DNA of 64,000 bases from Deltaproteobacteria bacterium. GTDB taxonomy: Bacteria > Desulfobacterota > Deferrisomatia > Deferrisomatales > JACRMM01. Below are positions 33,383 to 43,300 of the stretch, in pieces; positions within the stretch are counted from its first letter, which is position 1; each line of letters opens with the position of its first letter. The stretch is from NCBI GenBank assembly GCA_016214985.1, contig JACRMM010000015.1, positions 1 to 64,000 of the forward strand, in the 5' to 3' direction. The notes below the pieces were generated by a model. The model was given only the letters and a program-made list of their open reading frames with translations. It was not told where the DNA came from and did no database searches. The position numbers and the translations under genes were made by a program.

Positions 33383-34690
33383 ATGCGCGTCTGCGTGCTG
33401 ACGCAGGGTTGCAAGGTGAACCGGTCCGAGTCCGGGGCCCTCGAGGAGGAGCTCGAAGGTCGGGGCCACGCGCTCGTCGCCTTCGGGGAGGAGGTCGACG
33501 CCGTGGTGCTCAATACCTGCACGGTAACCCACCGGTCCGACCGCGATGCCCGGGCGCTGATCCGGCGAGCCCGCCGGGCCAATCCTGGCGCGCGGATCGT
33601 GGTCACCGGGTGCCTCGCGCAGGTGGCCCCGGAGGAGCTGCGTGGGCTCGGGGTGGACGCGGTCGTGGGGACCGCGGAGAAGGCGACGATCCCCGACCTC
33701 CTGGAGCGAGGGGCCGAAGGCTCCTTCGTGGGAGACGTGGCCAGGGTCTCGGTGCTCGCGCCCGCGGGGCTTCGCCGCCTGCGCGGGCGCACTCGGGCGT
33801 TCTTCAAGGTGCAGGAGGGCTGCGATGCCTTCTGCGCTTACTGCATCGTGCCCTACGCCCGGGGTCCGTCGCGCAGCCTGCCCCTGGAGGCCGTGAAGGC
33901 GGGGCTCGCCGAGCTCAGGCGCGGCGGCAACGCGGAGGTCGTGCTGACCGGAGTCCACCTGGGCCTCTGGGGCCGGGATCTGTCGCCGCCGAGGGGGCTC
34001 GGCGACCTGCTCGACGCGGCGGAGGACGCCGGGATTTCGCGCGTGCGGCTCTCGAGCCTCGAGCCGCGGGAGGTGACCGGAGAGGTGATTCGCCGCCTCG
34101 CTTCTTCGCCGGTCCTGTGCCCTCACCTCCACATCCCGCTCCAGTCCGGGAGCGATCGGGTGCTGCGGGCCATGGGTCGACCCTATACGGCCGGCGAGTT
34201 TCGCGCTACGGTGGAGCGCGCGCACCGAGAGGTGGAGGGCCTGTGCGTGGGGCTGGACGTGATCGCCGGCTTCCCGGGCGAGGACGACGCGGATTTCCGG
34301 GAGACGAGGGCACTTCTGGTAGACCTCCCCTTCGCCTACCTGCACGTCTTCCCCTTCAGCCCGCGCCAAGGCACACGGGCCTGGGATCTCCCGGAGCGGA
34401 TCCCGGAGGGCGTGATCCGGGACCGCGCCGCCGCGCTGCGGGCCCTGTCGGCAGGGCGGCGGCGGGCCTTCCTGGCGCGAAACCTCGGGCGCGTGCTCGG
34501 CGTCCTGCCCGAGGGCGAGGCCCGCAACGGGCGGCTCCAGGGGACGACGACCAACTACGTCTCGGTGTCCTTTCCCTGGGAGGGCGCGGCGCCCTCGGGG
34601 GAGGTGCCGGTGGAACTCATCCGGGTCGAGGGAGAGGCGGTGATGGGCCGCCCCGCCCGCTCGGCCCCAGGAGGCGGACCATGGACATGA
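33383..34690 (+). CDS. mtaB: tRNA t6A37 methylthiotransferase MtaB (radical SAM)
   Basis: A 435-residue methylthiotransferase that converts t6A37 to ms2t6A in tRNAs. The N-terminal cluster cysteines lie in TQGCKVN, LNTCTV and VTGCLAQ; the radical-SAM cluster site is CDAFCAYCIVPYARG; a TRAM-like RNA-binding region closes the chain. The RGxxRSLP segment fits MtaB. ATG at 33383 is chosen to match the usual N-terminus; GTG at 33344, overlapping the mnmA stop, is an alternative with a good ribosome-binding site. Its end overlaps rnc by 10 bases. Confidence 0.92.
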   Translation: MRVCVLTQGCKVNRSESGALEEELEGRGHALVAFGEEVDAVVLNTCTVTHRSDRDARALIRRARRANPGARIVVTGCLAQVAPEELRGLGVDAVVGTAEKATIPDLLERGAEGSFVGDVARVSVLAPAGLRRLRGRTRAFFKVQEGCDAFCAYCIVPYARGPSRSLPLEAVKAGLAELRRGGNAEVVLTGVHLGLWGRDLSPPRGLGDLLDAAEDAGISRVRLSSLEPREVTGEVIRRLASSPVLCPHLHIPLQSGSDRVLRAMGRPYTAGEFRATVERAHREVEGLCVGLDVIAGFPGEDDADFRETRALLVDLPFAYLHVFPFSPRQGTRAWDLPERIPEGVIRDRAAALRALSAGRRRAFLARNLGRVLGVLPEGEARNGRLQGTTTNYVSVSFPWEGAAPSGEVPVELIRVEGEAVMGRPARSAPGGGPWT

Positions 34691-35379
34691 AGCGCCGCGA
34701 GAGTCTTCGAGACCTGGAGGAGGACCTCGGGTACCTCTTCGAGGACCCCGGAATCCTCGACCGGGCCCTCACCCACAAGTCTTACGCCAACGAGACCGGG
34801 CCCGGGGTCGAAGACAACGAGCGCCTCGAGTTCCTGGGCGACGCGGTCTTGGACCTGACGGTGTCGCGGCTGCTCTTCGAGTACCGACCGCCGCTGACCG
34901 AGGGCGAGATGTCGAAGATCCGCGCGCACCTGGTCAAGGAGGAGAGCCTCGGCCAGATCGCCCGCTCATTCGCCCTGGGCCGATTCCTGCGCCTGGGCCG
35001 GGGTGAGGAGCAGACCGGGGGCCGGGACAAGGCGTCGATCCTCGCCGACACCTTCGAGGCCCTCGTGGCGGCCATCTTCCTCGACGGCGGGTTCGAGCTC
35101 GCCTACCAGTTCGGAGAGAACATCTTCCGGGCGGTCCTGGTCGAGGCGGGCCCCGAGGCGGTCGACCGCGACTACAAGACGCGCCTCCAGGAGTTCTGCC
35201 AGGCTCGCTACGGCCGCGCGCCGCTCTACCGGCTCGTGGGGGAGACGGGGCCGGACCACGACAAGGTGTTCGACGTGGAGATCCTGGCCGGCCGGCGCGT
35301 GCTCGCCCGAGGCCGCGGCCACAGCAAGAAGGAAGCCGAGCAGAGGGCCGCCCAGGACGCTCTCGAGATCCTGAAGTGA
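34681..35379 (+). CDS. rnc: Ribonuclease III
   Basis: A 232-residue double-strand-specific endoribonuclease for rRNA and mRNA processing. The signature ERLEFLGDAVLDL (about 42), the second metal-site segment DTFEALVAAIFLDGG (about 121) and the C-terminal dsRNA-binding domain (YKTRLQEFCQAR to SKKEAEQRAAQDAL) are complete. AGGAGG precedes the ATG, which lies within the end of mtaB. Confidence 0.95.
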   Translation: MDMKRRESLRDLEEDLGYLFEDPGILDRALTHKSYANETGPGVEDNERLEFLGDAVLDLTVSRLLFEYRPPLTEGEMSKIRAHLVKEESLGQIARSFALGRFLRLGRGEEQTGGRDKASILADTFEALVAAIFLDGGFELAYQFGENIFRAVLVEAGPEAVDRDYKTRLQEFCQARYGRAPLYRLVGETGPDHDKVFDVEILAGRRVLARGRGHSKKEAEQRAAQDALEILK

Positions 35380-35444
35380 TGGCCGGGGGTGCTGCCCCCC
35401 CTCGCGCGGTCGAGACGATTCCCCTTCCCTCCCGAGGAGACCCC

Positions 35445-35636
35445 GTGGACTGCATCCAAGAGAAGAACGCCGAGAAGTGCCCCTGCACGTACACCTCCTG
35501 CGACAAGCGGGGAGCGTGTTGCCAGTGCGTCGCCTTTCACCGCAGCCGAAACCAGATGGTTGCCTGCTACTTCACGCCCGAGGTCGAGCGAACCTACGAT
35601 CGTTCGATGAAGGCGTTCCTCGCCCAGCATCGCTGA
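35445..35636 (+). CDS. DUF6485 cysteine-rich small protein
   Basis: A 63-residue protein with seven cysteines arranged as MDCIQEKNAEKCPCTY, CDKRGACCQC and VACYF, as in the DUF6485 family. The family is common in anaerobic bacteria and is assumed to bind a metal or cluster; the function is unknown. GTG at 35445 has GAGGAG upstream. It lies 65 bases after rnc. Confidence 0.7.
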   Translation: MDCIQEKNAEKCPCTYTSCDKRGACCQCVAFHRSRNQMVACYFTPEVERTYDRSMKAFLAQHR

Positions 35637-35640
35637 AGAG

Positions 35641-35730
35641 CACTCAGCGGTCAGCACTCAGCGGTCTCCTTGAAGCGAGGAGCCGTGCGCTCTTCCGCTC
35701 CTCAAAGGTTTGGCTGAAAGCTGACCGCTG
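35641..35730. repeat. Inverted and direct repeats before tex
   Basis: CAGCGGTCAGC (35645-35655) recurs exactly as its reverse complement at 35720-35730, and CACTCAGCGGTC occurs twice in tandem (35641-35652, 35655-35666). The arms could form a long-looped hairpin like REP elements. Confidence 0.6.
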
Positions 35731-35751
35731 ACCGCCCCTCCGGGAGTCCCC

Positions 35752-38061
35752 ATGAACGAACCGCTGCTCAAGAGCGTCGCAACTGAGCTCGGCCTAGGAG
35801 CCGGGCAGGTGCGGGCGACCGTGGAGTTGCTCGCCTCGGGCGCCACCATCCCCTTCGTCGCGCGCTACCGCAAGGAAGTTACGGGGAGCCTCGACGAAGT
35901 GCAGATCGCCGCCGTCTCCGACCGCTACGAGTACCGAAGGGAGCTCGAGGAGCGGAAGGGGGTCGTGCTTCAGTCCGTGGAAGGCCAGGGCAGGCTGACC
36001 GAAGAGCTCCGAGCCCAGATCGCGGCGTGCGCCACGAAGCAGGAGCTCGAAGACCTGTACCTGCCCTACAAACCCAAGCGCCGGACCAAGGGCGACGCGG
36101 CGCGGGAAAAGGGGCTCGAGCCGCTGGCCCTGCGCGCCCTGGCCCAGGAGGACCGGGAGGGGGACCTCGTCGCGATCGCCGGTGCGTTCGTGAACCCGGA
36201 GGCCGGAGTGTCGACGCCCGAGGAAGCCCTGTCGGAGGCCGCGTACATCGTGGCCGAGATTGTGGCCCACGACGCGGGGGCGCGGGGCGAGGTCCGCGAG
36301 CTCACCTGGGACAAGGGCCGGCTGAAGAGCGCGGTGGTCCCGGAGAAGGCGGCAGGACGCACGAAGTTCGAAATCTACTACGACTACGCCGAGCCCCTGA
36401 AGACGGCCCCCTCCCACCGTGTCCTGGCCTTGTGGCGCGGCGAGGAGGAAGAGGTGCTGCGGGTCTCGGTGGTGGCACCGGAGGAGGAGATCCTCGGCCG
36501 CCTCGCCGCCCGGTTCGTCCGCGACCCCGCCTCGGTCTGGCACGGCTACCTGCTGCGGGCGATCGAAGACGCCTACCGCCGGCTCCTCGCCCCCTCGATC
36601 GCCGTGGACCTGCGGGTGGAGCTCAAGGAGAAGGCCGACGAGGCGGCGATCGAGGTCTTCGCCCAGAACCTCCGGCACCTGCTGCTGGCGAGTCCTGCGG
36701 GCCACCGCCGGGTCGTGGCCGTGGACCCGGGGTTTCGCACCGGCTGCAAGGTGGTGGCCCTGTCGGAGCTCGGCGACCTGGCGGAGTGGACGACCATCTA
36801 CCCCCATCTGGGAGAGGCGCAGCAGGAGAAGGCGCGCCGGACGCTGGCGGAGCTCGTCGAGCGCCATCGCGCCGAGTTCGTCGTCGTGGGTAATGGAACG
36901 GCCGGCCGCGAAACCGAGGCCCTGGTGAGCGGGGTCCTCCGGGAGCACCCGGAGTGGCGGTGCGGGTGCCTCCTCGTCTCCGAGGCGGGCGCCAGCGTGT
37001 ACTCGGCCTCCGAGGTCGCCCGGGAGGAGTTCCCGGACCTCGACGTCTCGGTGCGCGGGGCGGCCTCCATCGGCCGGCGGTTCCAGGATCCCCTGGCCGA
37101 GCTCGTCAAGATCGACCCCAAGTCCATCGGCGTCGGCCAGTACCAACACGACGTGAGCCAGCCCCGACTGCGTAAGGCCCTGGACCGGATCGTCGAGTCC
37201 TGCGTGAACTCGGTCGGAGTCGACGTGAATACGGCGAGCCCGTCGCTCCTGCGCTACGTCTCCGGCATCGGCGAAGGGCTCGCCCGAAACGTTGCAGCGC
37301 ACCGGCGGGAGAAGGGCGCGTTTCGCAGCCGCCAGGAGCTTCGGGCGGTGTCGCGCCTGGGCCCCAAGGCCTTCGAGCAGGCAGCCGGGTTTCTGCGCAT
37401 CGCGGGCGGGGAGAACCCCCTCGACGCCTCGGCCGTGCACCCGGAGCGCTACGGGCTCGTGGAGGCCATGGCGCGCGACCTCGGAGTCGAGGTCTCGGCC
37501 CTGGTGGGCAGCGACACCCTGGTGGGGCGGATCGACGCGAAGCGGTACGTGGGCCGGGAGGTGGGCCTTCCCACCGTGCTCGACATCCTGGCCGAGCTCC
37601 GAAAGCCCGGCCGCGACCCCCGCGACGCCTTCGACCCGCCGGTCTTCGACGACGCGGTGCGTGAGCTCAAGGACCTGGAGGAGGGGATGTGGCTCAACGG
37701 CGTCGTGACGAACGTCACCCACTTCGGCGCCTTCGTCGACGTGGGTGTTCACCAGGACGGGCTCGTCCACGTCTCCGAGCTCGCCGACCGGTTTGTGAAG
37801 GACCCGGCCGAGGTCGTAGCCGTGGGGCAGAAGGTGCGCGTGCGGGTGGTCTCGGTGGACTCGGAGCGGGGGAGGATCGGGTTGTCATTGAAGCAGAAGG
37901 CCGAGGGGGGGACGGCGTCCGCTGGCTCCGGCAGCGTGGCTGCCGACAACCGCAGCCGTCGTCAGCCGGCCTCACAGGCGCCGGTGCGCCAGGTGCCCGA
38001 GGCCGCGCCGGCCGAGCCCTGGAAGGCGGCGCTGGCGGCGAAGTTCAAGGGGAAGGGGTAG
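35752..38061 (+). CDS. tex: Tex-family RNA-binding transcription accessory protein
   Basis: A 769-residue Tex protein: N-terminal helical part (ATIPFVARYRKEVTGSLDE), YqgF/RNase H-like domain (VAVDPGFRTGCKVV, about 320-450), helix-hairpin-helix region (NTASPSLLRYVSGIGEGLA) and an S1 RNA-binding domain (about 645-715, GVVTNVTHFGAFVDVGVHQDG). Tex is the bacterial counterpart of Spt6 and binds RNA and RNA polymerase complexes. Full length and domain order are normal. The ATG follows a weak GGGAG. Confidence 0.95.
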   Translation: MNEPLLKSVATELGLGAGQVRATVELLASGATIPFVARYRKEVTGSLDEVQIAAVSDRYEYRRELEERKGVVLQSVEGQGRLTEELRAQIAACATKQELEDLYLPYKPKRRTKGDAAREKGLEPLALRALAQEDREGDLVAIAGAFVNPEAGVSTPEEALSEAAYIVAEIVAHDAGARGEVRELTWDKGRLKSAVVPEKAAGRTKFEIYYDYAEPLKTAPSHRVLALWRGEEEEVLRVSVVAPEEEILGRLAARFVRDPASVWHGYLLRAIEDAYRRLLAPSIAVDLRVELKEKADEAAIEVFAQNLRHLLLASPAGHRRVVAVDPGFRTGCKVVALSELGDLAEWTTIYPHLGEAQQEKARRTLAELVERHRAEFVVVGNGTAGRETEALVSGVLREHPEWRCGCLLVSEAGASVYSASEVAREEFPDLDVSVRGAASIGRRFQDPLAELVKIDPKSIGVGQYQHDVSQPRLRKALDRIVESCVNSVGVDVNTASPSLLRYVSGIGEGLARNVAAHRREKGAFRSRQELRAVSRLGPKAFEQAAGFLRIAGGENPLDASAVHPERYGLVEAMARDLGVEVSALVGSDTLVGRIDAKRYVGREVGLPTVLDILAELRKPGRDPRDAFDPPVFDDAVRELKDLEEGMWLNGVVTNVTHFGAFVDVGVHQDGLVHVSELADRFVKDPAEVVAVGQKVRVRVVSVDSERGRIGLSLKQKAEGGTASAGSGSVAADNRSRRQPASQAPVRQVPEAAPAEPWKAALAAKFKGKG

Positions 38062-38155
38062 CCGGGAGGTGTTACAAACGGGCCAGAGGCGAGGGGCTCG
38101 ATACCGCCGCCTTGCCCGAGCGTGGTGGTTTTCCCCCCGCTACAGCGGCTGATAC

Positions 38156-38178
38156 GCTTACGTGACAACAGGCTTACG
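38156..38178. repeat. GCTTACG direct repeat before the ParE-type module
   Basis: GCTTACG occurs at 38156-38162 and 38172-38178, 16 bases apart, about 70 bases before the antitoxin start. A pair at this spacing could be an operator for antitoxin autoregulation. Confidence 0.3.
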
Positions 38179-38245
38179 ATGCTGGCCAGATACGACGAGC
38201 CTCGGGCACGATGGCCCACCGCCCAGCCACCGCAAGGAGATGATG

Positions 38246-38434
38246 ATGAACACAGCGAAAGACGAGATCCAGGCTCTTCTGGGCAGGCTTCCAGAGGACT
38301 GCTCGCTCGAGGATGTTCAATACCATCTCTATGTCATCGAGAAAGTGAAACGGGGGATCGACCGGGCCGAGTCTGAGGGAACCCTTCCCCAGGAGGACGT
38401 CGAGCGCCGGTTGGGCCGATGGACTTCCGAGTAG
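38246..38434 (+). CDS. Antitoxin of a ParE/RelE-type module
   Basis: A 62-residue acidic protein (EIQALLGRLPEDCSLEDVQYHL, then EGTLPQEDVERRL) of the kind encoded immediately before ParE/RelE toxins; a DNA-binding part is not obvious. Of three consecutive ATG codons at 38240, 38243 and 38246, the last has AAGGAG at proper distance. It overlaps the toxin gene by 16 bases. Confidence 0.7.
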   Translation: MNTAKDEIQALLGRLPEDCSLEDVQYHLYVIEKVKRGIDRAESEGTLPQEDVERRLGRWTSE

Positions 38435-38736
38435 TCTGGTCGCCCGAAGCCGTCGAAGACGTCGAGTCTATCGCCGAGTACATCGCCAGAGACTCGGAGT
38501 TCTACGCAAAGGCCGTGGTCTCGCGCCTCCTCGAAGAGGCACGCTCGCTGGTCGGCTTCCCGCTGCGAGGTCGCATCGTTCCAGAACTGGGAGACGAGGC
38601 GATCCGGGAGCGCTTCGCCTACAGCTACCGGCTCATCTACCGCATCCAACGTTCCATCGTGACAGTGGTGGCCGTCGTGCACGGGGCACGCCTCCTTCGA
38701 CCAGCCGTGAAGGGCCGCCTGGATCCCGAGGTGTGA
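38419..38736 (+). CDS. ParE/RelE-family toxin
   Basis: A 105-residue protein of the ParE/RelE superfamily, beginning FRVVWSPEAVEDVESIAEYIA and continuing with FPLRGRIVPEL, ERFAYSYRLIYRI and VVHGARLL, the typical order of the fold. ParE members poison gyrase and RelE members cleave mRNA; the lack of an obvious RelE catalytic set favours ParE. It overlaps the antitoxin gene. Confidence 0.82.
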   Translation: MDFRVVWSPEAVEDVESIAEYIARDSEFYAKAVVSRLLEEARSLVGFPLRGRIVPELGDEAIRERFAYSYRLIYRIQRSIVTVVAVVHGARLLRPAVKGRLDPEV

Positions 38737-38879
38737 AGGTCGCTCACGGAATCCCAACATTTTCTGCGGCGCCGGGGGGGCCTGAGGGTCGGCCGTGCTA
38801 CCCCGGCTTCCTGGACAGTCGGGCAAAGCCGGTTATCTTCTTCTCGTCCCACTTCCCCTCAACTCTCCCGGAGGAAACC

Positions 38880-39395
38880 ATGCTTAGTCAGAAACTGGTG
38901 GATGCCTTCAACGAGCAGATGAAGAACGAGTTCTTCTCGGCCTACCTGTACAAGGGAATGGTGGCGTACTTCACGGGCGAGGAGCTCAAAGGGTTCGGAA
39001 ACTGGTTGCAGGTGCAGACCCTCGAGGAGATGACCCACGGGGACAAGTTCTTCACCTTCCTGCTGGACTCCGGCGCGGCGCCGGTTCTCCTTCCGATCGC
39101 CGCGCCGAAGGCCGACTGGAAGTCTCCCCTGGACGCCTTTGAGTATGGCCTCAAGCACGAGCAGTTCGTCACGGCGAGCATCAACAAGCTCATGGATCTG
39201 GCGAAGAAGGAATCGAACCACGCGGCCCAGATCTTCCTCCAGTGGTTCGTGACCGAGCAGATAGAAGAGGAGTCGAACTTCACGGGGTGGGTGCGAAAGC
39301 TCAAGCTCGTGAAGGGCGACGGACGGGGCGTGCTGCTCCTGGACCAGGAGGCCGCTGCCCGTGTCTTCACGCCGCCCGCGGCGCCGGCTCCGTAA
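38880..39395 (+). CDS. Ferritin (non-haem iron storage)
   Basis: A 171-residue four-helix ferritin that oxidises and stores iron in the cytoplasm. Ferroxidase ligands are in QMKNEFFSAYLY (Glu), QTLEEMTHGDKFF (E-x-x-H) and TEQIEEESNF (E, E). There are no haem-ligand Met or CxxC rubredoxin features, so it is an Ftn rather than bacterioferritin or rubrerythrin. CGGAGGAAACC precedes ATG at 38880. A proline/alanine tail is slightly unusual. It may be under the Fur-family regulator at 19775, but no operator was identified. Confidence 0.92.
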   Translation: MLSQKLVDAFNEQMKNEFFSAYLYKGMVAYFTGEELKGFGNWLQVQTLEEMTHGDKFFTFLLDSGAAPVLLPIAAPKADWKSPLDAFEYGLKHEQFVTASINKLMDLAKKESNHAAQIFLQWFVTEQIEEESNFTGWVRKLKLVKGDGRGVLLLDQEAAARVFTPPAAPAP

Positions 39396-39407
39396 CGACC
39401 GCCATAC

Positions 39408-39432
39408 AGAGGCCCGGCGACCCCGGGCCTCT
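39408..39432 (+). terminator. Terminator-like hairpin after ferritin
   Basis: AGAGGCCCGG (39408-39417) pairs perfectly with CCGGGCCTCT (39423-39432) across a five-base loop, starting 13 bases after the stop. The T-run is short. Confidence 0.65.
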
Positions 39433-39512
39433 TCGCTGGGCGCTCCGTGTCGCTGGAGGGGTGGCGTCCGCCTTCCCGCCGATCCACGTCGTTGCCGTAC
39501 AGCCCTCCTGTC

Positions 39513-39553
39513 TTGCCAAACGCGTATGTCATCGATAGCATTGTCATCATACG
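39513..39553 (+). promoter_or_regulatory. Promoter and putative operator of the vapBC module
   Basis: TTGCCA (39513-39518) and TAGCAT (39536-39541) are 17 bases apart. CGTATG (39523-39528) and CATACG (39548-39553) form the ends of a palindrome spanning the -10 box, and TGTCATC occurs twice within it. This suits autoregulation by the AbrB-type antitoxin. Confidence 0.5.
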
Positions 39554-39579
39554 ATCTTAGTAACGACGGGAGACACGGC

Positions 39580-39786
39580 ATGGAAACGGTTACTATTTCA
39601 CCGAAATATCAGATCGTCATTCCAAAGGTCATCCGAGAGCAGCTGCACCTCTCGCCGGGCCAGAAGGTGCACGCGGTCGCCCTCGGTGACCGGGTCGAGC
39701 TCATCCCCGTGCGCCCCGCGCGGGAGCTCCGCGGTTTTCTCTCGGGCATCGACACCGGTCTCGAACGAGACGAGGACCGGACATGA
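39580..39786 (+). CDS. AbrB/SpoVT-type antitoxin (VapB-like)
   Basis: A 68-residue swapped-hairpin DNA-binding protein: METVTISPKYQIVIPKVIRE followed by LHLSPGQKVHAVALGDRVEL is the full AbrB fold, with a C-terminal tail (LSGIDTGLERDEDR) to bind the toxin. GGGAG lies upstream. Its stop overlaps the toxin start (ATGA). Confidence 0.88.
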   Translation: METVTISPKYQIVIPKVIREQLHLSPGQKVHAVALGDRVELIPVRPARELRGFLSGIDTGLERDEDRT

Positions 39787-40214
39787 ACGTCGTCGATTCG
39801 TCGGCCTGGCTGGAGTACTTCGCCGACGGTCCGAACGCGGAGTATTTCGCGGGAGCCGTCGAGGGGACCGAGAGTCTCGTCGTTCCGACCCTGAGCCTCT
39901 ACGAGGTCTTCAAACGCATCCTGCAGCAGCGGACCGAGGCAGATGCGCTGCAGGCGACCGCCGTGATGCAGCAGGGCACGGTGGCGGACCTCACCGCCGG
40001 CTTGGCGCTCGACGCGGCCCGCCTCAGCGTCGGCTCCGGTCTCCCCCTGGCCGATGCGGTCATGCTCGCGACGGCTCGGGCACATCGGGCGACGTTCTGG
40101 ACCCAGGATTCGCACTTCGAGGGGATGGCCGGTGTCGAGTTCCGGCCGGCGGAACCAAGAACGGCGGGACGTGCGGCGGGGGCACGCTCTCCCAGGAGAC
40201 GGCCAACCGGGTGA
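39783..40214 (+). CDS. VapC-like PIN-domain toxin
   Basis: A 143-residue PIN ribonuclease. The acidic active-site residues are in VVDSSAW (D), LYEVFK (E), LADAVMLATA (D) and WTQDSHF (D). The C-terminal 25 residues (arginine/glycine-rich) extend beyond the usual end and may reflect a shifted stop. Translationally coupled to the AbrB-type antitoxin. Confidence 0.88.
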   Translation: MNVVDSSAWLEYFADGPNAEYFAGAVEGTESLVVPTLSLYEVFKRILQQRTEADALQATAVMQQGTVADLTAGLALDAARLSVGSGLPLADAVMLATARAHRATFWTQDSHFEGMAGVEFRPAEPRTAGRAAGARSPRRRPTG

Positions 40215-40382
40215 GAGGGGATCGCGCCCGCGGGTGCGGGCTTCGCGCGGCACAGGCCTTCTGAGCTCCCCTGGGCGGAGCGCCGCCGTGGCAAGGTTTT
40301 CCCCCGCGCGACGCTCGTCCCGCTTGTGAGAGACCGGCCTCGGGCGTTGCACCCCGTCCGGCCGCGGTGAGAGAGGTCTCCG

Positions 40383-43300
40383 ATGCTTCGCTTCCTTCCC
40401 CTTCTGGTCCTGTTCGGGCTGCTCCTGGCCCACCCGGCTCCCGCGGCCTCTCCGGTGCGTCACGATCTTCAGGTCCGGGTCGACGCTGTTCGGCACTCCG
40501 TGCAGGTGCGCGACGCGGTGACGCTGCCCGAGGCGCCGGCCTCACGGTCCTTTCACTTCCTCCTGCACGCGGGGTTGACCCCCTCGGCGAGCGACCCGGG
40601 CGTCCGGCTCGTTCGGGAAGCTCGATCTCCGAGGCCCGCCGACTTCTTGCCCGGAACCCGGCCGGACGACCTGCCTGACGGCGTTCCCCTGGAGCTCTAT
40701 CGGGTGGATCTGCCAAGAGGCGCCCGGACCTTCACCGTGGCCTACGGCGGCCCGATCGACCACCCGATCCAAGACATCGGCGAGGCCTACGCGCGGGGAT
40801 TCGGAGTGACGCCTGGGATCGTCTCGGAGCAGGGCGTGTACCTCTCGGGCAGCTCCGGCTGGGTTCCCTGGCTCGGCAGCGGCCTGGTGACCTTCGACCT
40901 GGACGCCCAGGAGCCCCCGGGCTGGAGGCTCGTGAGCCAGGGCGCGCGCCGGCGACCAGAGGGGGAGGGCGGACGCGGCCGGGTCCGCTGGGAGTCGCCC
41001 CAGCCCCAGGACGAGATCTTCCTCGTGGGCGGGCCCTTGACCGAGTATGCGTCGTCGTCCGGCGCCGTGGAGACCCTGGCGTTCCTGCGCACGCCCGACC
41101 CGGCGCTCGCTCGCAGGTACCTGGAGGCCACGGACCGGTACCTGCGGATGTACGGAGCGCTCCTCGGGCCGTACCTCTACCCGAAGTTCGCGCTGGTGGA
41201 GAACTTCTGGGAGACGGGCTACGGGATGCCGTCCTTCACGCTGCTGGGCGAGAAGATCATCCGCTTCCCGTTCCTCCTGACGTCGTCCTACCCCCACGAG
41301 ATCCTCCACAACTGGTGGGGCAACGGCGTCTTCGTGGACTACCGCACGGGCAACTGGTCCGAGGGCCTCACCGCGTACCTCTCCGACCACCTGTTCCCGG
41401 AGCAGAAGGGGGAGGGTGCAGAGTACCGGCAGTCGACCCTCCAGAAGTACGCGGACTACGCGGCGCGGTCCAAGGACTTCCCCCTCACCCGGTTCACCGC
41501 GCGCCACAGCTCGGCCACCGAGGCGGTTGGCTACGGCAAGGCCCTCCTGTTCTTCCACATGCTCCGGCGGGAGTTGGGCGACCCGGTGTTCGTCGACGGC
41601 CTGCGGCGGTTCTATCGGGAGGAGCGGTTTCGCTTCGCCCGGTTCGACGACCTGCGGAGGGCCTTCGAGGCCGCCTCCGGCCGAGACCTCCGGGCCGAGT
41701 TCCGCCAGTGGGTCGAACGGGCCGGCGCGCCGCGGCTGCAGGTGCGTGATGCCCGGGCGAGGGCCGACGGCAAGGAGTACGTCCTGACCGCCGTGCTGGA
41801 GCAGGTCCAGCCGGGACCGCCCTATCGGCTCCGCGTTCCGGTGGCCGTCACGCTCGAGGGGCTGGATGCGGCCCACTGGGCCACGGTCGAGCTCAAGGCC
41901 CGGCGCGGCACCGTGGAGTTACACCTCCCGGCGCGGCCTCTTCGGCTCGACGTGGACCCCGAGTTCGACCTCTTTCGCCTCCTCGACCGGGCCGAGCTCC
42001 CGCCCGCCCTGAGCGGCGTCTTCGGCGCCGACAAGGTGCTCATCGTCCTTCCGGCCGGTGCGCCCGAAGCGCGGCTCGCCGGCTACCGCCGCCTCGCCGA
42101 GGAGTGGCGCGGGGCCGCGCCCGGCCAGGTGCAGGTGCGGCTTGATGCGGAGGTGTCGGAGCTCCCGAAGGACCGGGCGGTGTGGGTCTTCGGCTGGGAG
42201 AACCGTCTCCTGCCTCGGGTGCGGACGGCGCTCGACGGCTACGGGGCCGAGATGGGCGCCGACGAGATGCGCATTGGTGCCTCGCGCGTGCCGCGCCGGG
42301 GCGGGGCGGCCGTGCTGGCGCTCCGTCATCCCGGCAACCCCGACCTGACCGTGGGCTGGCTCGCGGCGGACGACCCGACCGCCCTGCCTGGGCTGGGCCG
42401 CAAGCTCCCCCACTACCACAAGTGGAGCTACCTCGGGTTCGAGGGCGAGGAGCCGACCAACACCCTCAAGGGACGCTGGCCGGTCGTCGGCTCGCCGCTG
42501 ACCGTTGTCCTCCCCGGCGCCGACGGCCGGCTCTTGCGCGCGGAGCGCGGCCGGCTCCCGCCGCGGCGCGCGCTGGCCGAATTGCCGCCGGCCTTCTCGA
42601 AGGAGGCCCTGCTCGACACGATCCGCACCCTCGCGGCCGAGGACCTCCGAGGCCGGGCGGTGGGTTCGCCCGGCCTCGACCGCGCGGCGGAGCTCCTGGC
42701 CGCGCGGATGCGGGAGGCGGGCCTCGCGCCCGGCGGGGACGACGGCACCTTCTTTCAGACCTGGAGCGGGCGGTGGGGGGACCCGGCCGAAGAGGTGCGG
42801 CTTCGCAACGTGGTCGGGGTGCTGCCGGGGACCCGCGCCGAGTGGGCCGGCCAAAGCGTCGTCGTGGGCGCCCACTACGACGGCCAGGGACTGGGATTGG
42901 CGGGTGGCCACTCCGAGGACCGTGGCCGGGTCCATCCCGGCGCCGACGACAACGCGAGCGGAGTGGCGGTCCTCTTGGAACTCGCGAGGGCGCTCCGAGA
43001 CCGGGCTCCGGAGCGAAGCGTGGTCTTCGTTGCGTTCACGGGGGAAGAGGTGGGCCGACTCGGCTCCCGGCACTACGCGGCGGCGCCCGGTGCGCACCCG
43101 GCGGGCAAGGCCGTCGGGATGGTCAACCTGGACACGGTCGGCCGCCTGGGCGGCCAGAAGCTCCTGGCCCTGGGCACCGGTTCCGCGAAGGAATGGGTCC
43201 CCATCCTCCAAGGGGCCGGATACGCGACCGGCGTGACCGTGCAGGCGGTCGCTGCCGACGCCGGCGGGAGCGACCAGGTGAGCTTCGTCGACGCAGGTGT

